From assembly GCA_015501585.1 (NCBI GenBank), contig JADNRY010000007.1:248001-312000 (forward strand): 64,000 nt of DNA, read 5' to 3'. This DNA comes from Rhodocollybia butyracea (taxonomy: Eukaryota; Basidiomycota; Agaricomycetes; Agaricales; Omphalotaceae). The notes beneath the pieces were generated by a model that was not told where the DNA came from, did not search any database, and saw only the letters and a list, made by a program, of their open reading frames with translations. The position numbers were made by a program, and so were the translations under genes. Below, piece by piece: positions 1 to 11,543 of the stretch (positions within the stretch are counted from its first letter, which is position 1; each line of letters begins with the position of its first letter).

Positions 1-3000
1 CTCAAAGGAAATTCAAGCTTGAAATGTCCCGTGTCTGTTCATTGGTCTTGTCTCTCTCGCGTTGATCAAGGGGAGATCCTCAAGGCAGCCCGCGAGCGAG
101 AACGAACTCAGTGGTTGAAAGAGCACGAGGGAAGAGAACTGGACATAGAAGAGGACGGTCCTCGCAAGCGGCCTGGCCTGGACATCACTCAGATGACTGC
201 CTTTATCTGCAGTGAGTGACGTTGACTTACAATTGTCATTATGCTTAGCAAGATCTTTTCAGGCTATTGTGCCAAAGACGGTATGTGCATGGGCTGTTCA
301 AAAACAATTCTTGCACAATCCTCACAACCGAAACAACAGCCTCCAGGAGGTAATGCCACCGATGGGGACGGCGACGTTCAAATGCAAGCTGCATCATCCT
401 CTGTGGTCGCTCGGTCCGACTCCACCTCTACAGATGCGCGATTACTCTTTCGATGCTTCACATGCAAACGCTTGGCCCACTATCAGCACATCGAGGATGA
501 TATTTCCCCAGATACGTCAGACTATGATTTAGCGGATATCGCAGCCCACTACCAGTCGAACTGGTTATGTAAAGACTGTGTCTCCTACCTGTGGAGTGTC
601 GACAAAATCCTTGCGTGGCGACCTTATCCCACAAATGCCACCCAACCTCTCGAGCTTAACACCAAAGAGCCACTACCCAGAGAATATCTTATTAAATGGC
701 AGGAACGAGGCTACAGGCGTACGGAGTGGGTTCCTCACATGTGGCTAGTATCAACTCATTTCGCCAGGTTGAAGAACTTTTTGGTGAATGGTACGAAGGC
801 GGAACTTTTGGACCAGGCCCCTGTTGACCAGCCTCGGGAAGAAGAACCAACTGACATTTTTGGCAACATTGCGACTGAATCCTCAGCCAAGAGTCCTAAA
901 GCTGACAACAACATGCTTTCGTCATTGTCTGGTCTTGTCGATGCGGAAGACCGGATCCCTATAGCTTGGAAGACTGTTGGTCGAGTGTTGGACGTCCAGC
1001 TTCGTTTCGATCCAAAAACTCATGCCAAAGCGAATAAGAGGAAGAATAGTAGACAAAAGAGAGGTAGGAAGTCAACGAGAATCGACTCAGAGGATGAGGA
1101 GGAAGTATCCGAATCGGAAGAAGCCAAGGAGGCCTTTGAAGCAGCATTTGATCGAGGAGAAGAGCCGCAGGGACTCGTCGAGTCTGTCGAAGACTTTGAA
1201 GAACGCACAGGTACAAAGTTCGACCCAGAAGAGCATATTGGGTTGGTGATATGGGCGTTCTTCAAATGGAATGACTTGGGATATGAAGAGTGTGCGTGTA
1301 AACGATTTCAATTAGCGTTATATTGTACTCATCTTGACCCTACTACAGCGACTTGGGACGCTCCTCCTAGGGCCACAGATCCTACGTATCCTGCCTTCCA
1401 AGATGCATTGATTCGTTTTTCGGTCGCCAGAAAAGTAGAAATCCAAAGGCTTACCGGGCAGAAGCTGAAGCATTTCCTCAATCGTACGAAAGGTGAAAAA
1501 AGAGCCCTCAAAAGCGCCGAAGAATTGGACTTGGGCCAAGACTCTAAATTACGCTTGATGCCTTTCCAGGTGCGTCTGTCGATTGTCCGGTCTCTTTTCG
1601 TTATAATGATTTGTGTTAAAGGTCGAAGGATTCAACTGGTTGTTCAAAAACTGGTGGAACCAACAACCTTGCATCTTGGCTGATGAGATGGGTCTGGTAA
1701 GCCAGCGTGCCTAGCCATGATGTTACATCACTAATGCATTCCGCACAGGGCAAAACGGTGCAAATTGCTTCTTTTATTGGTCATCTTAAACAGTATGAAG
1801 CTCTGCCTGCTTTGGTTGTTGTCCCCAACTCAACCATCACTAACTGGGTGAGAGAATTTGAACGATGGGCTCCAAACCTCCGCGTCGTTCCTTTTTATGG
1901 AGAAGCCAAGGCTCGCGATATCGTGAAGAGATTTGAACTTCGTCACGCTTATCCTGCTAAGGATACAACTGGGGCGAAATTCCACGTCTTAGTGACCACT
2001 TATGAAGCACTTATCAACCCAAAGGACTTTGGTACAATCTTCAAAAGTGAACCACGTTGGGAGGTATGTCCTGCCATCATCCAATGTCAGTTCATCTGAT
2101 ATCATTGAATCTAGGTCCTGGTCATTGACGAAGGACAACGTCGTAAGCATGACTTCATCTCAATTTACTTATACTTGTTGGTGACGGATGGGTTGCAGTG
2201 AAAAATGATAACAGTCTTCTTTTCCGAAAGTTAAACGAGTTGACCACCGGGCATCGCATTATCATGACCGGGGTGCGTCCTATCTTTTTCTATGTTCGCA
2301 TTTTTTCTGATCTTACTACAGACCCCATTGAATAACAATATCCGCGAGCTCTTTAATCTCATGAATTTCCTGGATCCCGCTGAGTGGAACGACCTGGTCG
2401 CTCTTGAAAAACAGTATGAAGAACTAGACGAGGAACTTGTCAAGGACCTTCACAACAAACTCAGGCCCTATTTCCTTCGTCGTATCAAGAGCGAAGTGCT
2501 CGATCTACCTCCCAAGGTCCCGAGGCTGTTTATCAACTTCAATCCAATGTGCTCATCTTCTCCTACAGAATGAAGTCATCGTTCCAGTCTCAATGACTAC
2601 TCTTCAAAAGGAAGTTTATCGTTCAATTTTGAGTGTGTTTATTCATTGAGAAGTTGATCACAAGCTCAGTTATTTCTCACAGGCCATAATGTCGAGTTAC
2701 TGCAGAGTTTAATGCAACCCAGTGGCTTGAATACAGGGCCACGCAAAGCCATTGCCTCCGTGAACAATCTCTTGATGCAACTTCGGAAGGTTTTGCAACA
2801 TCCCTACCTTTACGATGAAGACATTGAACCCCGCGGATTGCCTGTTGAAGAAACTCACGAAAAACTCATCAGTGCCAGTGCCAAATTACGATTACTGAAA
2901 GACCTCCTTCCAAAGCTCAAAGCACGTGGGCATCGAGTGCTCATCTTCAGCCAGGTACTATTCTTGTAATGTTCAAGTAACATCCGCGTCTTACTTCATC

Positions 3001-5307
3001 TTAGTTTGTCATTGCGCTTAATATCATTGAAGACTTTTTGGCTGGTGAAGGCCATAAATTTCTTCGCCTGGTAAAATGCATCCATTGATCCCAATCTTCC
3101 TGCCTAACCCACTTTGAACAGGATGGGAATACAAAAGGAACAGATAGGCAAAAGGGAATGGATGAATTTAATCGACCTGATTCTGATATTTTCATTTATC
3201 TGCTTACTACTCGTGCTGGGGTAAGTAAGATATACGAATCAGGTTCCTCGAGCGCTGAACCTACCTCAATTCTAGGGTGTTGGTATCAATTTGTTTGTGG
3301 GTTTAGAGTTTCGATTCGGTTTTTGACTCCACTGACCAGTCTCCTTTATAGACTGCAGACACTGTCATTATATTTGATCCAGACTTTAATCCGCACCAAG
3401 ATCTTCAGGTTGATTGTCAACTATATTAGGTGGTTTACAGATAATAACGCTTTAAGATAGGCTATCGCGCGCTCGCATCGTTACGGCCAAAAGAAAACCT
3501 GTTTGGTATTCAAGTTGATGGTCAAGGACTCGGCAGAAGGTTAATCTCTCACGTTCCCTCTGTGGTAGCTCTATAACTTACACTACGTAGAACGTATCAT
3601 ACAGATCGGCAAGAAGAAGCTTGTTCTAGACCATCTCATCGTGCAAAAGATGGACGACGACGAATCTGCTGGAGAAAACGTTCAATCTATTCTGACATAT
3701 GGAGCTCAACAGCTTTTTGCCGAAGAAGCCGCCGAAAAGTCCAAGGACATTGTCTGTAAGTCAACGGATATTGACTATCTTGATCTTTCTTAAATGGGCC
3801 CTAGATTCAGAGACTGATATCGACAATCTCATTACCAAGACTGAGACTGAAGGAGATGAAGAGACTGCTCCTAAAGAAGGCGCTTCTTTTTCTTTTGCCA
3901 GGATCTGGACAGCTGACAAGGAAGAACTTGAGGACGTTGTGGATAATAACCAGTTTGAAGTTGACTCTTGGGCTCAGACCCTTCAGAAAATCAACGAGGA
4001 GAGGACTAAGAAACAAGCACAGGAAGAGGAAGAATCTGGGAAAGGAGGTCGACGCAATGCTCGTCGTAAAGCCACAAATGTTATCAACGTAAGGTTTTTT
4101 GCTATTCTTGAAGACTCTTGCCAACTTTAACCACTACAGTATGCCCTTCATTTTGAATCTCCCAAGAAAAAATCTCGGTCATCGGACGGTGATTCTGTGT
4201 TTGACTCTGAACACATATCTGACGCCAGCGATACATCTGAGGCGGATGATGATATAGTGGACAAAGAGTTGGAGGAGCTCACAAAAAGCAACAAGAAGGG
4301 TAAATCTAAGGCGGCCACCCCTACGGAGTGCGGGTTATGTGGTCTAAACCACCCTCCTGGGCCTGGAAACTGTGCAATGACAGATTCATCCGAGAACTTG
4401 GTAGAATATCGCCAGATGTTGATTATGCATACACAGGACGAGTCGTACGAACAGAGAGTATGTTGTTATCCTTACATTTACAGTGCTTCATCCTAATTGA
4501 TCCCTCCTTTATAGTGCGCTGCTGTCAATTCGATCGATGAAGTTTTGCGAAGACGCGGTCATCAACACATGATTGTCGGACAAGCGCTTTATCCAGTCAG
4601 GCCTCCTCGAGCGGTCCCTCCCCTAACAACGGCAAGGAAACTAAAATCATCTACGTCTACTCCGTCTGCACCCGTCCCTTCAATATCAGTTCTGAAAGTA
4701 CCTCAGTCTACGACAGAAATTCCGATTGTGCAGTACACTGCGCCCGTCTCTTCAATGACAGCTCCAGCTGTACCTCGACATACCTTGCCAAAGGTGAAAG
4801 CTCAAAATGCATTCAATCACTCTATGTCTAGTCATGTGGCGAGTTCTGCTGTTAAAATGAACGGTGCTGGACCTTCGAACCTAAAGGCGACTGTTCCTCA
4901 TGCTGTTTATACTACAGCACCCTATCCACAGCCCTCGGTCGTCAGTGCGTCGAATGGTGCCTCTATACCCGTTCGTCTACAGACTGGAACTGGAAAACGT
5001 CAAACCTCCCCTTCTCCTTCCGAGCCCTCCAGCAAGAGGTCGAAGCAGCTAGACCTTACCCCAGATACATGCTGCGTCTGCAATCAAAGGCCAGCCCACA
5101 TATTGAAAGAATGTTCAGTTGTTCAAGGGGACCTCTCAAAGTTCGTATCTCTTGTTTTGGAAGACTGAACTGAACTGACCTCATTTCAACAGTCTCTTCA
5201 AGGTTGTTGAGCGACTGAAGGCGGATTCTACGACGGCGACTGTTGGTCAGAAGCTTTATAAATATGCTCTCCAACGCCAGAAGGAGGCAAACACCGTCGC
5301 TTTGTAG
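1..5307 (+). CDS. CHD/Mit1-like SNF2 chromatin remodeller, 5' end outside window
   Basis: ATP-dependent nucleosome remodeller, expected in the nucleus. The window opens inside the gene: codons for [10 protein letters not shown] lie before the first visible splice site near 210, so the N terminus is missing. Next come a Cys-rich PHD-like segment ([10 protein letters not shown], then [10 protein letters not shown] and WLCKDC, about 270-590), a chromodomain-like stretch ([19 protein letters not shown], 680-740) and an acidic linker. The SNF2 core follows: motif I DEMGLGKT is split by an intron at about 1697-1748; motif II reads IDEGQR instead of DEAH (about 2118); then TGTPLNN and, in the C-terminal lobe, SHRYGQKK (about 3475). 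The tail has Cys-rich knuckles (CGLCGLNH at 4330, CCVCNQRP at 5070). Many short introns interrupt it. TAG at 5305-5307 ends the frame. The layout resembles fission yeast Mit1 and CHD3/4; the assignment to that subfamily is inference. Confidence 0.85.
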
Positions 5308-5582
5308 TACCGAATTTGATTGTAGATGTGTGTTCTTTACATTATGATACTAACTCGCCTTACGCGCCTACAGTAAAGTCAAAAGATAGTTGCCAAAAAA
5401 AAAAAAGAGAGGTGATTCGGAGTGACCGTAGCAAGGAGTTGCTGTATAGTGGCCGGTTCTGTTGATATGGTTGCGAACTGCGAAAACCATTTGATGTAAT
5501 AAGCTGATCCTGATCTACGTGCCAGCGCTAAGTGTATAAGCGCTTCTTGTTCTACTGCTTCTTGTTGTTCTTTCACCTCAAA

Positions 5583-6772
5583 ATGGCATCCCCTTCTACG
5601 AACAGCATGACACTAAAGCGCACATGGTCTCGGACAACCCAAGGGACTTCCAGCCAATCCACCAGTCTCCCTCCTTTGCCCCAGCTCAATGGTCAAATTC
5701 TATTACAGGTTCTAACACATAGGTCATTACGCAGATTCGACCAACTTTCTGAAGATTTCGACAACGAACGACTCTCGGAGCTAGGAGAGAATGCATTGGC
5801 CATTGCGATTAGTATTGCTCTGTTTCATCGACGACCAGTTTTATCGGGCAAAGAAATGCTGGTACTCTTGGCTTCCAGTTTTGAATATCGGTTTCGCAGC
5901 GTTGACGCTTTGTGTAGGAGCAGCGCAGGGCTATTCTTTCTCAGGAAAACTTGGATGGTTGGGTCACGATGTATGGTCTCCGCGAAGTCCGTGAACTGCC
6001 ATTTACTCAGGTTACTTGGCTGACGTTGGTCTAGAGAGTACGGTGTATGCCGGATCTGGTACCTTCGTTGAGATCCCCGAAGTGAGTTATTGGGTTGTCA
6101 GTGAAAAAAAATAGATTTATAACCATGTTTGTAGGAAACTCGGCTACTATTCTGTGCATACGTTGGAGCCGTATATATAGAAGGAGGCATGGAACCTGTT
6201 CAAACTTGGCTAGATGGTTTGATCAACAACGACACTCCTACTCAGTCTCAGCCTACTACTGCAACTACTAAGCTCGGTCCATCATCCCCGACCAACCCTC
6301 CGCCCTACATCAACACCTCAAACCAACTACCGCCTCAAAAGAGAGCAAAGTCCGACATTCCAGTATTCTTCGCTGCTCAGCCTTTCTCGTCTTCAGCCCC
6401 TAAGCCGATGCCACACTTTATACCGCCGACTGTATACTCTGCTAATATGAGTCAGTACCCTGCCATGACCTCGAATTTTTCAAACCCCATTACTCCTGCT
6501 CAGCCGAAGCTTGCGTTTCTACCTCTGTTTAATCAGACTGCTACGCAGCGGCGTGTGACGGTGGAGTATCCGGCTGTGTTCAGTGGTCCTTCGCATGCGG
6601 GAAGTTGGACGGTTACTTGTCAAGGTGAGCATCTTGATTAATGTTCCTTACGCTACAGTGCTGATGCTGTACAGTGAATGGCATCGCAAAGGGAATGGCG
6701 ACGGGAAAGTCTAAGCAGATTGCTAAAGAGGACGCTGCGAGGCAAGCTTGGTACAATATGGGATGGTCTTAG
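5583..6772 (+). CDS. RNase III-domain plus dsRNA-binding protein, probably catalytically inactive
   Basis: Start ATG at 5583, TAG at 6770-6772. The N-terminal part carries an RNase III fold signature (LTHRSLRR, then NERLSELGENAL, about 5710-5800). After introns follow YLADVGLESTVYAG and LLFCAYVGAVYIEGG (about 6010-6190), the second conserved helix of the family. A Ser/Pro/Thr-rich linker (6190-6520) leads to a dsRBD-like C terminus (SWTVTCQ, then KSKQIAKEDAARQAWYNMG). In active RNase III the signature has D in GDS and D and E in the ADxFEA helix; here these read GEN and RLLFCA, so the metal-binding acids are lost or changed. The exon map at 5860-6010 is uncertain. It is probably a dsRNA-binding pseudoenzyme. 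Mitochondrial ribosomal mL44 is another degenerate RNase III family, but the long linker and lack of a clear transit peptide argue against it. Confidence 0.75.
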
Positions 6773-7070
6773 ATTATTATAAACCAGTTTTTTTTTTCTG
6801 AAGTCATGGGCTAAGAGCGAAGAATGAGAGCGAATCTTCATTTGACAGAGTTATCTATCCTCCGAGTTTGCTCCGACTCGTGCCCGATGGTACGCGTAGC
6901 CGAATAAGCGTCGGATCGTAATACAAGCTTCGAGTTTGGAAAAAGAAAACTTAGAAATAGCGCTTAGAAATATTGCACACGTGAACGCTTATTACTTTTC
7001 TTCCTGTCACCGACGATAACTAATTCGTATTTGACCTGGACCAGCATCGTCTCTCGTGGCGACCACGACA

Positions 7071-10000
7071 ATGGCTGGTTCAATGGCTTCTCAGCAACCG
7101 CCAACTCCGACCCCCTCACTTTCCAACCTATCTTTGTCTTCCCAGCATAATTCCTCCAATGAGCCCATCGACTTGACTGATGCAGATGATGATGAACTTG
7201 ACCAGTATATTTCGCCCAGAATGCACAAGCGCATACGCGTAGAGGGAAATTCGTCGCGAAACGGTACTGATGCCGCCGTATTCGCGTCGCGAAATCCTTC
7301 CTTTTCTTCGCCTGCTCCGATTCCCGCCGGAAACTTTCTTCAATTGAAGCCCAGCATTTTTGCGAATCACAGACCTGGTCCCATGCCTCCAGAAATGTAC
7401 AGACCTGCTTTTGCAGGACCTTCACCAGCTTCGCATTATCCTCACATAGCTCCTCATACTCCAGCGACTGCGCCTCAGTCTTCAAATGTCATAGATCTAA
7501 CTGGATCGCCTTCCCCGCCACCACAACAATACCATTTTCAAAATGGTAACACTCTTCCCCCAGAGTTGGACGCCAGAACACCCATATGTATAGGCCAGCT
7601 TTCAGCCACGGCTCTTGTGCTCTATCCTGTTCCTTATATCACCCAGGACCCAGGTGCGATAGATGATTCTTGGGTTACTGTTAGGTGAGAAGATCTTAAT
7701 CAAAGAAACGACATGGTTAATCAGAGGTTGGATTAGGTTGCAATACGAGCATAATCCCACAAATGTCGAGGGCACCGAAACAATACATATCAAGATACCC
7801 AGTAATGTCCCGGCTACCGGTGTTTGTGACTCCTTTGGAGTTGTCGAACAAAAGGTCGCAACAAACCTTGGGGGAATGCTAGGGAAAGGATTGATTAAGA
7901 TAGAAGCTAAAGTTCGGAAAGGTCCCCCCAATGTGCGTCTTCTGTATCCATCGTCTTTACTTTGTAACACCGCTTTAATTTTCTACCAGTTACCTATTCT
8001 GCCACTACGGATGATGGTTTACACGCCCAAAGGCAACATAAACGTCGTTGGACCATTCATGTATCAGAACAGCCTCTTGTTAGATCATCCTACGCCTCCG
8101 TACGACCTTCGGAAGTACAATCCTTTCTATTATTTCAACCCCCATAATCCTCCGCCCGGCGGTCACAATTCGGTCGTGTATGCCAATAATAGAACGACTG
8201 GCTACGTGAATAACTCGCGCTGGACTTCTTCTCAGGTGTCTGCAAAGAGTGTGGAAGTGCAGCGAAGCCAGGTTGATGAGGTTTTCAAGAGCATCAGAGC
8301 TGGCGATCAATTACCTGAGACTGAAGCTGGTATAACCACTGTTCTTTTCCATAGTTCAATCGCTCACTTCTATCAGGACCTGAAATTGCGACTCCGCTTT
8401 ATCCTCATCAGAAGAAGGCTCTCACGTTCCTACTGGAACGAGAACGAGAAAAGCCAGATCAACATGGGAACTTTTCTTCACTCTGGCAAAAACAAAAGAA
8501 ATCATTGAGCGGACGGGAGGTTTGGGTACATGCTGTGACTGAATCCGAGGTTTTCGAGGAACCTCAGGAAGCGAAAGGTTCCATTCTTGCTGATGATGCA
8601 TGTCAAATTCTCGTTTCACATTTTATCTCGTGTACTGATATCATATCCCCTCGCAGATGGGTCTGGGTAAAACTATTACCTGTGTATCGCTGATTGCCGC
8701 TACTCTTCAAGCTGCAAAGACTTTCGCATCTAGTCCCGTTGAGCAACCAGAGCCTACCTCTGGTCTCGATCAAGATATACCAGACGCTGCTTCCTTTTCA
8801 GGCGCCGTATGGGGAATGCCTGATAACACAGCGACTTCGGCCAAGGCGAAAGCTAAAGCACAAAGACTGCAGGAAAAGATGGCGTCCGAGTTTGTTCGTG
8901 CTTCCCGTATCAAGGCTAAAAGTCGAGCTACTCTCATCATATGCCCGCTTTCGACTGTGGCCAATTGGGAAGATCAGTTTAAGGACCACTGGAAGGGTGA
9001 CGTCTTCGTTTTTGGTGGCGCAGGCGGTACATCGAACGGCTGTGCTCCTCTAACATCAGGATCAGGATCGGGGTCCTCGATGGCTTTACTCGGCGACGTC
9101 AAGCTCAACACGAAAACTAGCCGCAAAAGAGAAGGTACTTCTTTACGCGTCTATGTTTATCACGGCAACGCGCGCCGACCTGACCCGGTTTTCCTTGCCG
9201 ATTTCGACGCCGTTATCACGACGTATTCCACCCTGGCCTCGGAATTTTCCAAGCAGAATCGTAGTATCTCTAGCGCCGAGCTTGAGGACGAAGATGAAAG
9301 TGATCCAGACGGAGCAGGTGGCGTTGAAGTGGATGAACATGGCAATCAAATCTTGAGACTCCCCAAATCGAAAAAAGGTACGAAGAGAAAGAAGCCGACT
9401 GTGGTGAATGCCAATGAAGCCACCAGTGCGTTGCAAAGCATTCACTGGTTCAGGGTAGTCCTGGATGAAGCCCAGTAAGTTTCCTTCGCTTGTCATCGTT
9501 GATGCAGCCTCATTTCTTCCAGTTCCATTAAAGAAACTGGAACAGTTGCCAGCCGAGCATCTTGCGACCTTGTCGCTGACCGCAGGCTTTGTTTAACAGG
9601 CACGCCTGTACAAAACCGATTGGTCAGTTTTCTCTTGTTTCTGAAGGATGTTGTATTAACTAGTCGATGCAGGACGACGTCTTTGCTCTCATCAAATTCC
9701 TCCGTTTGAGACCGTTCGATGATAAGAACGTCTGGACCGAATACATAGGATCTCCTGTGAAGTTTGGTATGTGTGCTTTTACTGTTGAGACCATACGATT
9801 CCTCACCTAATACTCAGGTACTCCTATTGGCATTGCTCGTCTTCAAATGGTCATGAAATGTATCACGCTTCGTCGTACGAAGGAGTCTACCACCGAAGAT
9901 GGTAAACGAATTCTGTCTCTTCCTCCCCGGCGCGATGAGCTTCGTTTCCTCAAGTTCAATCCACAGGAGCAGGCCATCTATGATCAGTTTTTCAACGAGT

Positions 10001-11425
10001 CCAAGGCTGAGTTTACGGAAATGTCAGACAACAACGAAGTTATGAAAAACTATGTTGGTATCCTTCAGAAAATCCTTCGTCTCCGGCAGATCTGTGACCA
10101 TTTCGAACTGGTGGAAGGCAAGGGCCTGATGGCAGATTACCCTCATGCATCGATGAGAGACACTGTGGCTGCCATCGAAAGAGATGGGCTGACTCCCGTT
10201 CATGCAAATGTTGTGTTTGGCTTCCTTCGTGATACCGGTGCAGCACAATGCGTCGAATGCAATACAGAACTCTGTGCTGTCGACGAAGCTCAGGGTGATG
10301 ATGATCTAGGTGCACCCAAACGGCCGAAAAAGCCGAAAATCGCCTCTTCTTCCTCTAGGTCCTCTCGCGCGAGTAGTCCCGCCCTTCCCAAGGCTATCCT
10401 CACTCGCTGTACACATCTTTTCTGTGTCGCCTGTTACCGTCAGTGCGTTCATCCAATCTGGCCCGAAGCATCTACATCCTACCCTGCTCCTTGTCCTATG
10501 TGTCAAACTCCTTTACAGCCCTCCGATGCGCTCGAAGTCAAGGAGGAGTCCTTGGATTTCATCGCGCCGGTGAAAAAGAAGCCAGTCAAGCGCGAGAAGA
10601 GGCAGAAAGGAACACAGTCTACCCCTTCCACGAAGGTCCGGGCATTAATGGAAGATTTGGTGCAGTTTTCAAAAATCAATCCCTATTCAGCCAATTATGA
10701 TCCTGAATCGATTGATATACAAATGACCGATGAGAAGGGAAACCAGTTGGATGACGGAGTAGTGAAAACTGTTGTCTTGTTAGTCCGTTCGCCCCGACAA
10801 ACATGGACTTACTAATACTTTGATGTAGCTCCCAGTGGACATCGATGCTTGACAAGTACAGATTTGGCTTGTTTACTCGTCGGTATACTGATTCGCTTAT
10901 AGAATTGAGGATGCTCTTGAAGACGCAGGTATTCGTTATGATCGCCTAGACGGCACCATGAAACGAGATGATCGTACACGAGCCATGGATGCGCTCAAAC
11001 ATGAACCTAGTTGCGAAGTCTTACTTGTCAGTTTGAAGGCAGGAGGCGTCGGGCTTAATCTCACTGCTGCGCAGAGAGTCTATCTTATGGATCCTTACTG
11101 GTGTGGTGTTTTACAGTCTACTGATTCCACCTTACTGACAACCAAGTAGGAATCCTGCTGTTGAGAATCAAGCTGTCGACCGGATAGTGAGTTGATTTAA
11201 TGTCTTTTGCTCACCCCGTTACCTATGTTTTCTCTGTAGCACCGTCTCGGACAAACACGACCTGTGACAACAGTCAAGCTTATTATTGAAAATTCCATTG
11301 AAGATCGTCTGTTAGCAGTGCAAAAGAAGAAGACTGCCTTAGCTAATATGACTCTGGGTCAAAGTGTATCTAAAGCGGCCCTTACCGCCCGGCGTTTGGA
11401 AGAGCTACAAGAGCTCTTTAATTAG
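7071..11425 (+). CDS. HLTF/Rad5-like SNF2 translocase with RING finger
   Basis: Likely DNA translocase and RING E3 ligase of the HLTF/Rad5 group, which act in damage tolerance at stalled forks. The disordered N terminus contains two SUMO-interaction-like motifs, PIDLTDADDDE (7170) and VIDLTGS (7490). A divergent HIRAN-like region follows (about 7700-8030; ends near LPLRMMVY). The SNF2 core shows ILADD|MGLGKT (about 8585-8675), ICPLSTVANW (8940), VVLDEA|H (about 9470) and LTGTPVQNRL (9600). A RING sits between the lobes: CVEC at 10250, then CTHLFCVAC and CPMC (10410-10510), with a long basic/Ser insert between the first two cysteine pairs. Helicase C follows: LVSLKAGGVGLNLT (11030) and HRLGQTRPV (11240). 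TAG at 11423. The Walker A segment is joined across a GC-AG intron. ATG 7071 is the first in-frame ATG; the frame is open a few codons further upstream. Confidence 0.88.
8598..8656 (+). other. GC-AG intron in the HLTF/Rad5-like gene
   Basis: Exon ends at GAT GAT (8597) and the next starts ATG GGT CTG (8657), giving the canonical LADD|MGLGKT. The donor is GCATGT and the acceptor TCGCAG. The nearest GT at 8602 would break the frame. Confidence 0.8.
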
Positions 11426-11543
11426 AGTAGAATTATTGCCAATTATCTTATATTCTTTCCCGTTATCAGGTATACGTATACGTACCGTAGCTGTTGTATT
11501 ATGTGACTACTGCTATAATCCTTGTCTATACGATGCTAATAAA

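Noticed and set aside
5583..6772. Mitochondrial ribosomal protein mL44
   Set aside because: The long Ser/Pro linker between the two domains and the lack of a mitochondrial-type N terminus do not fit.
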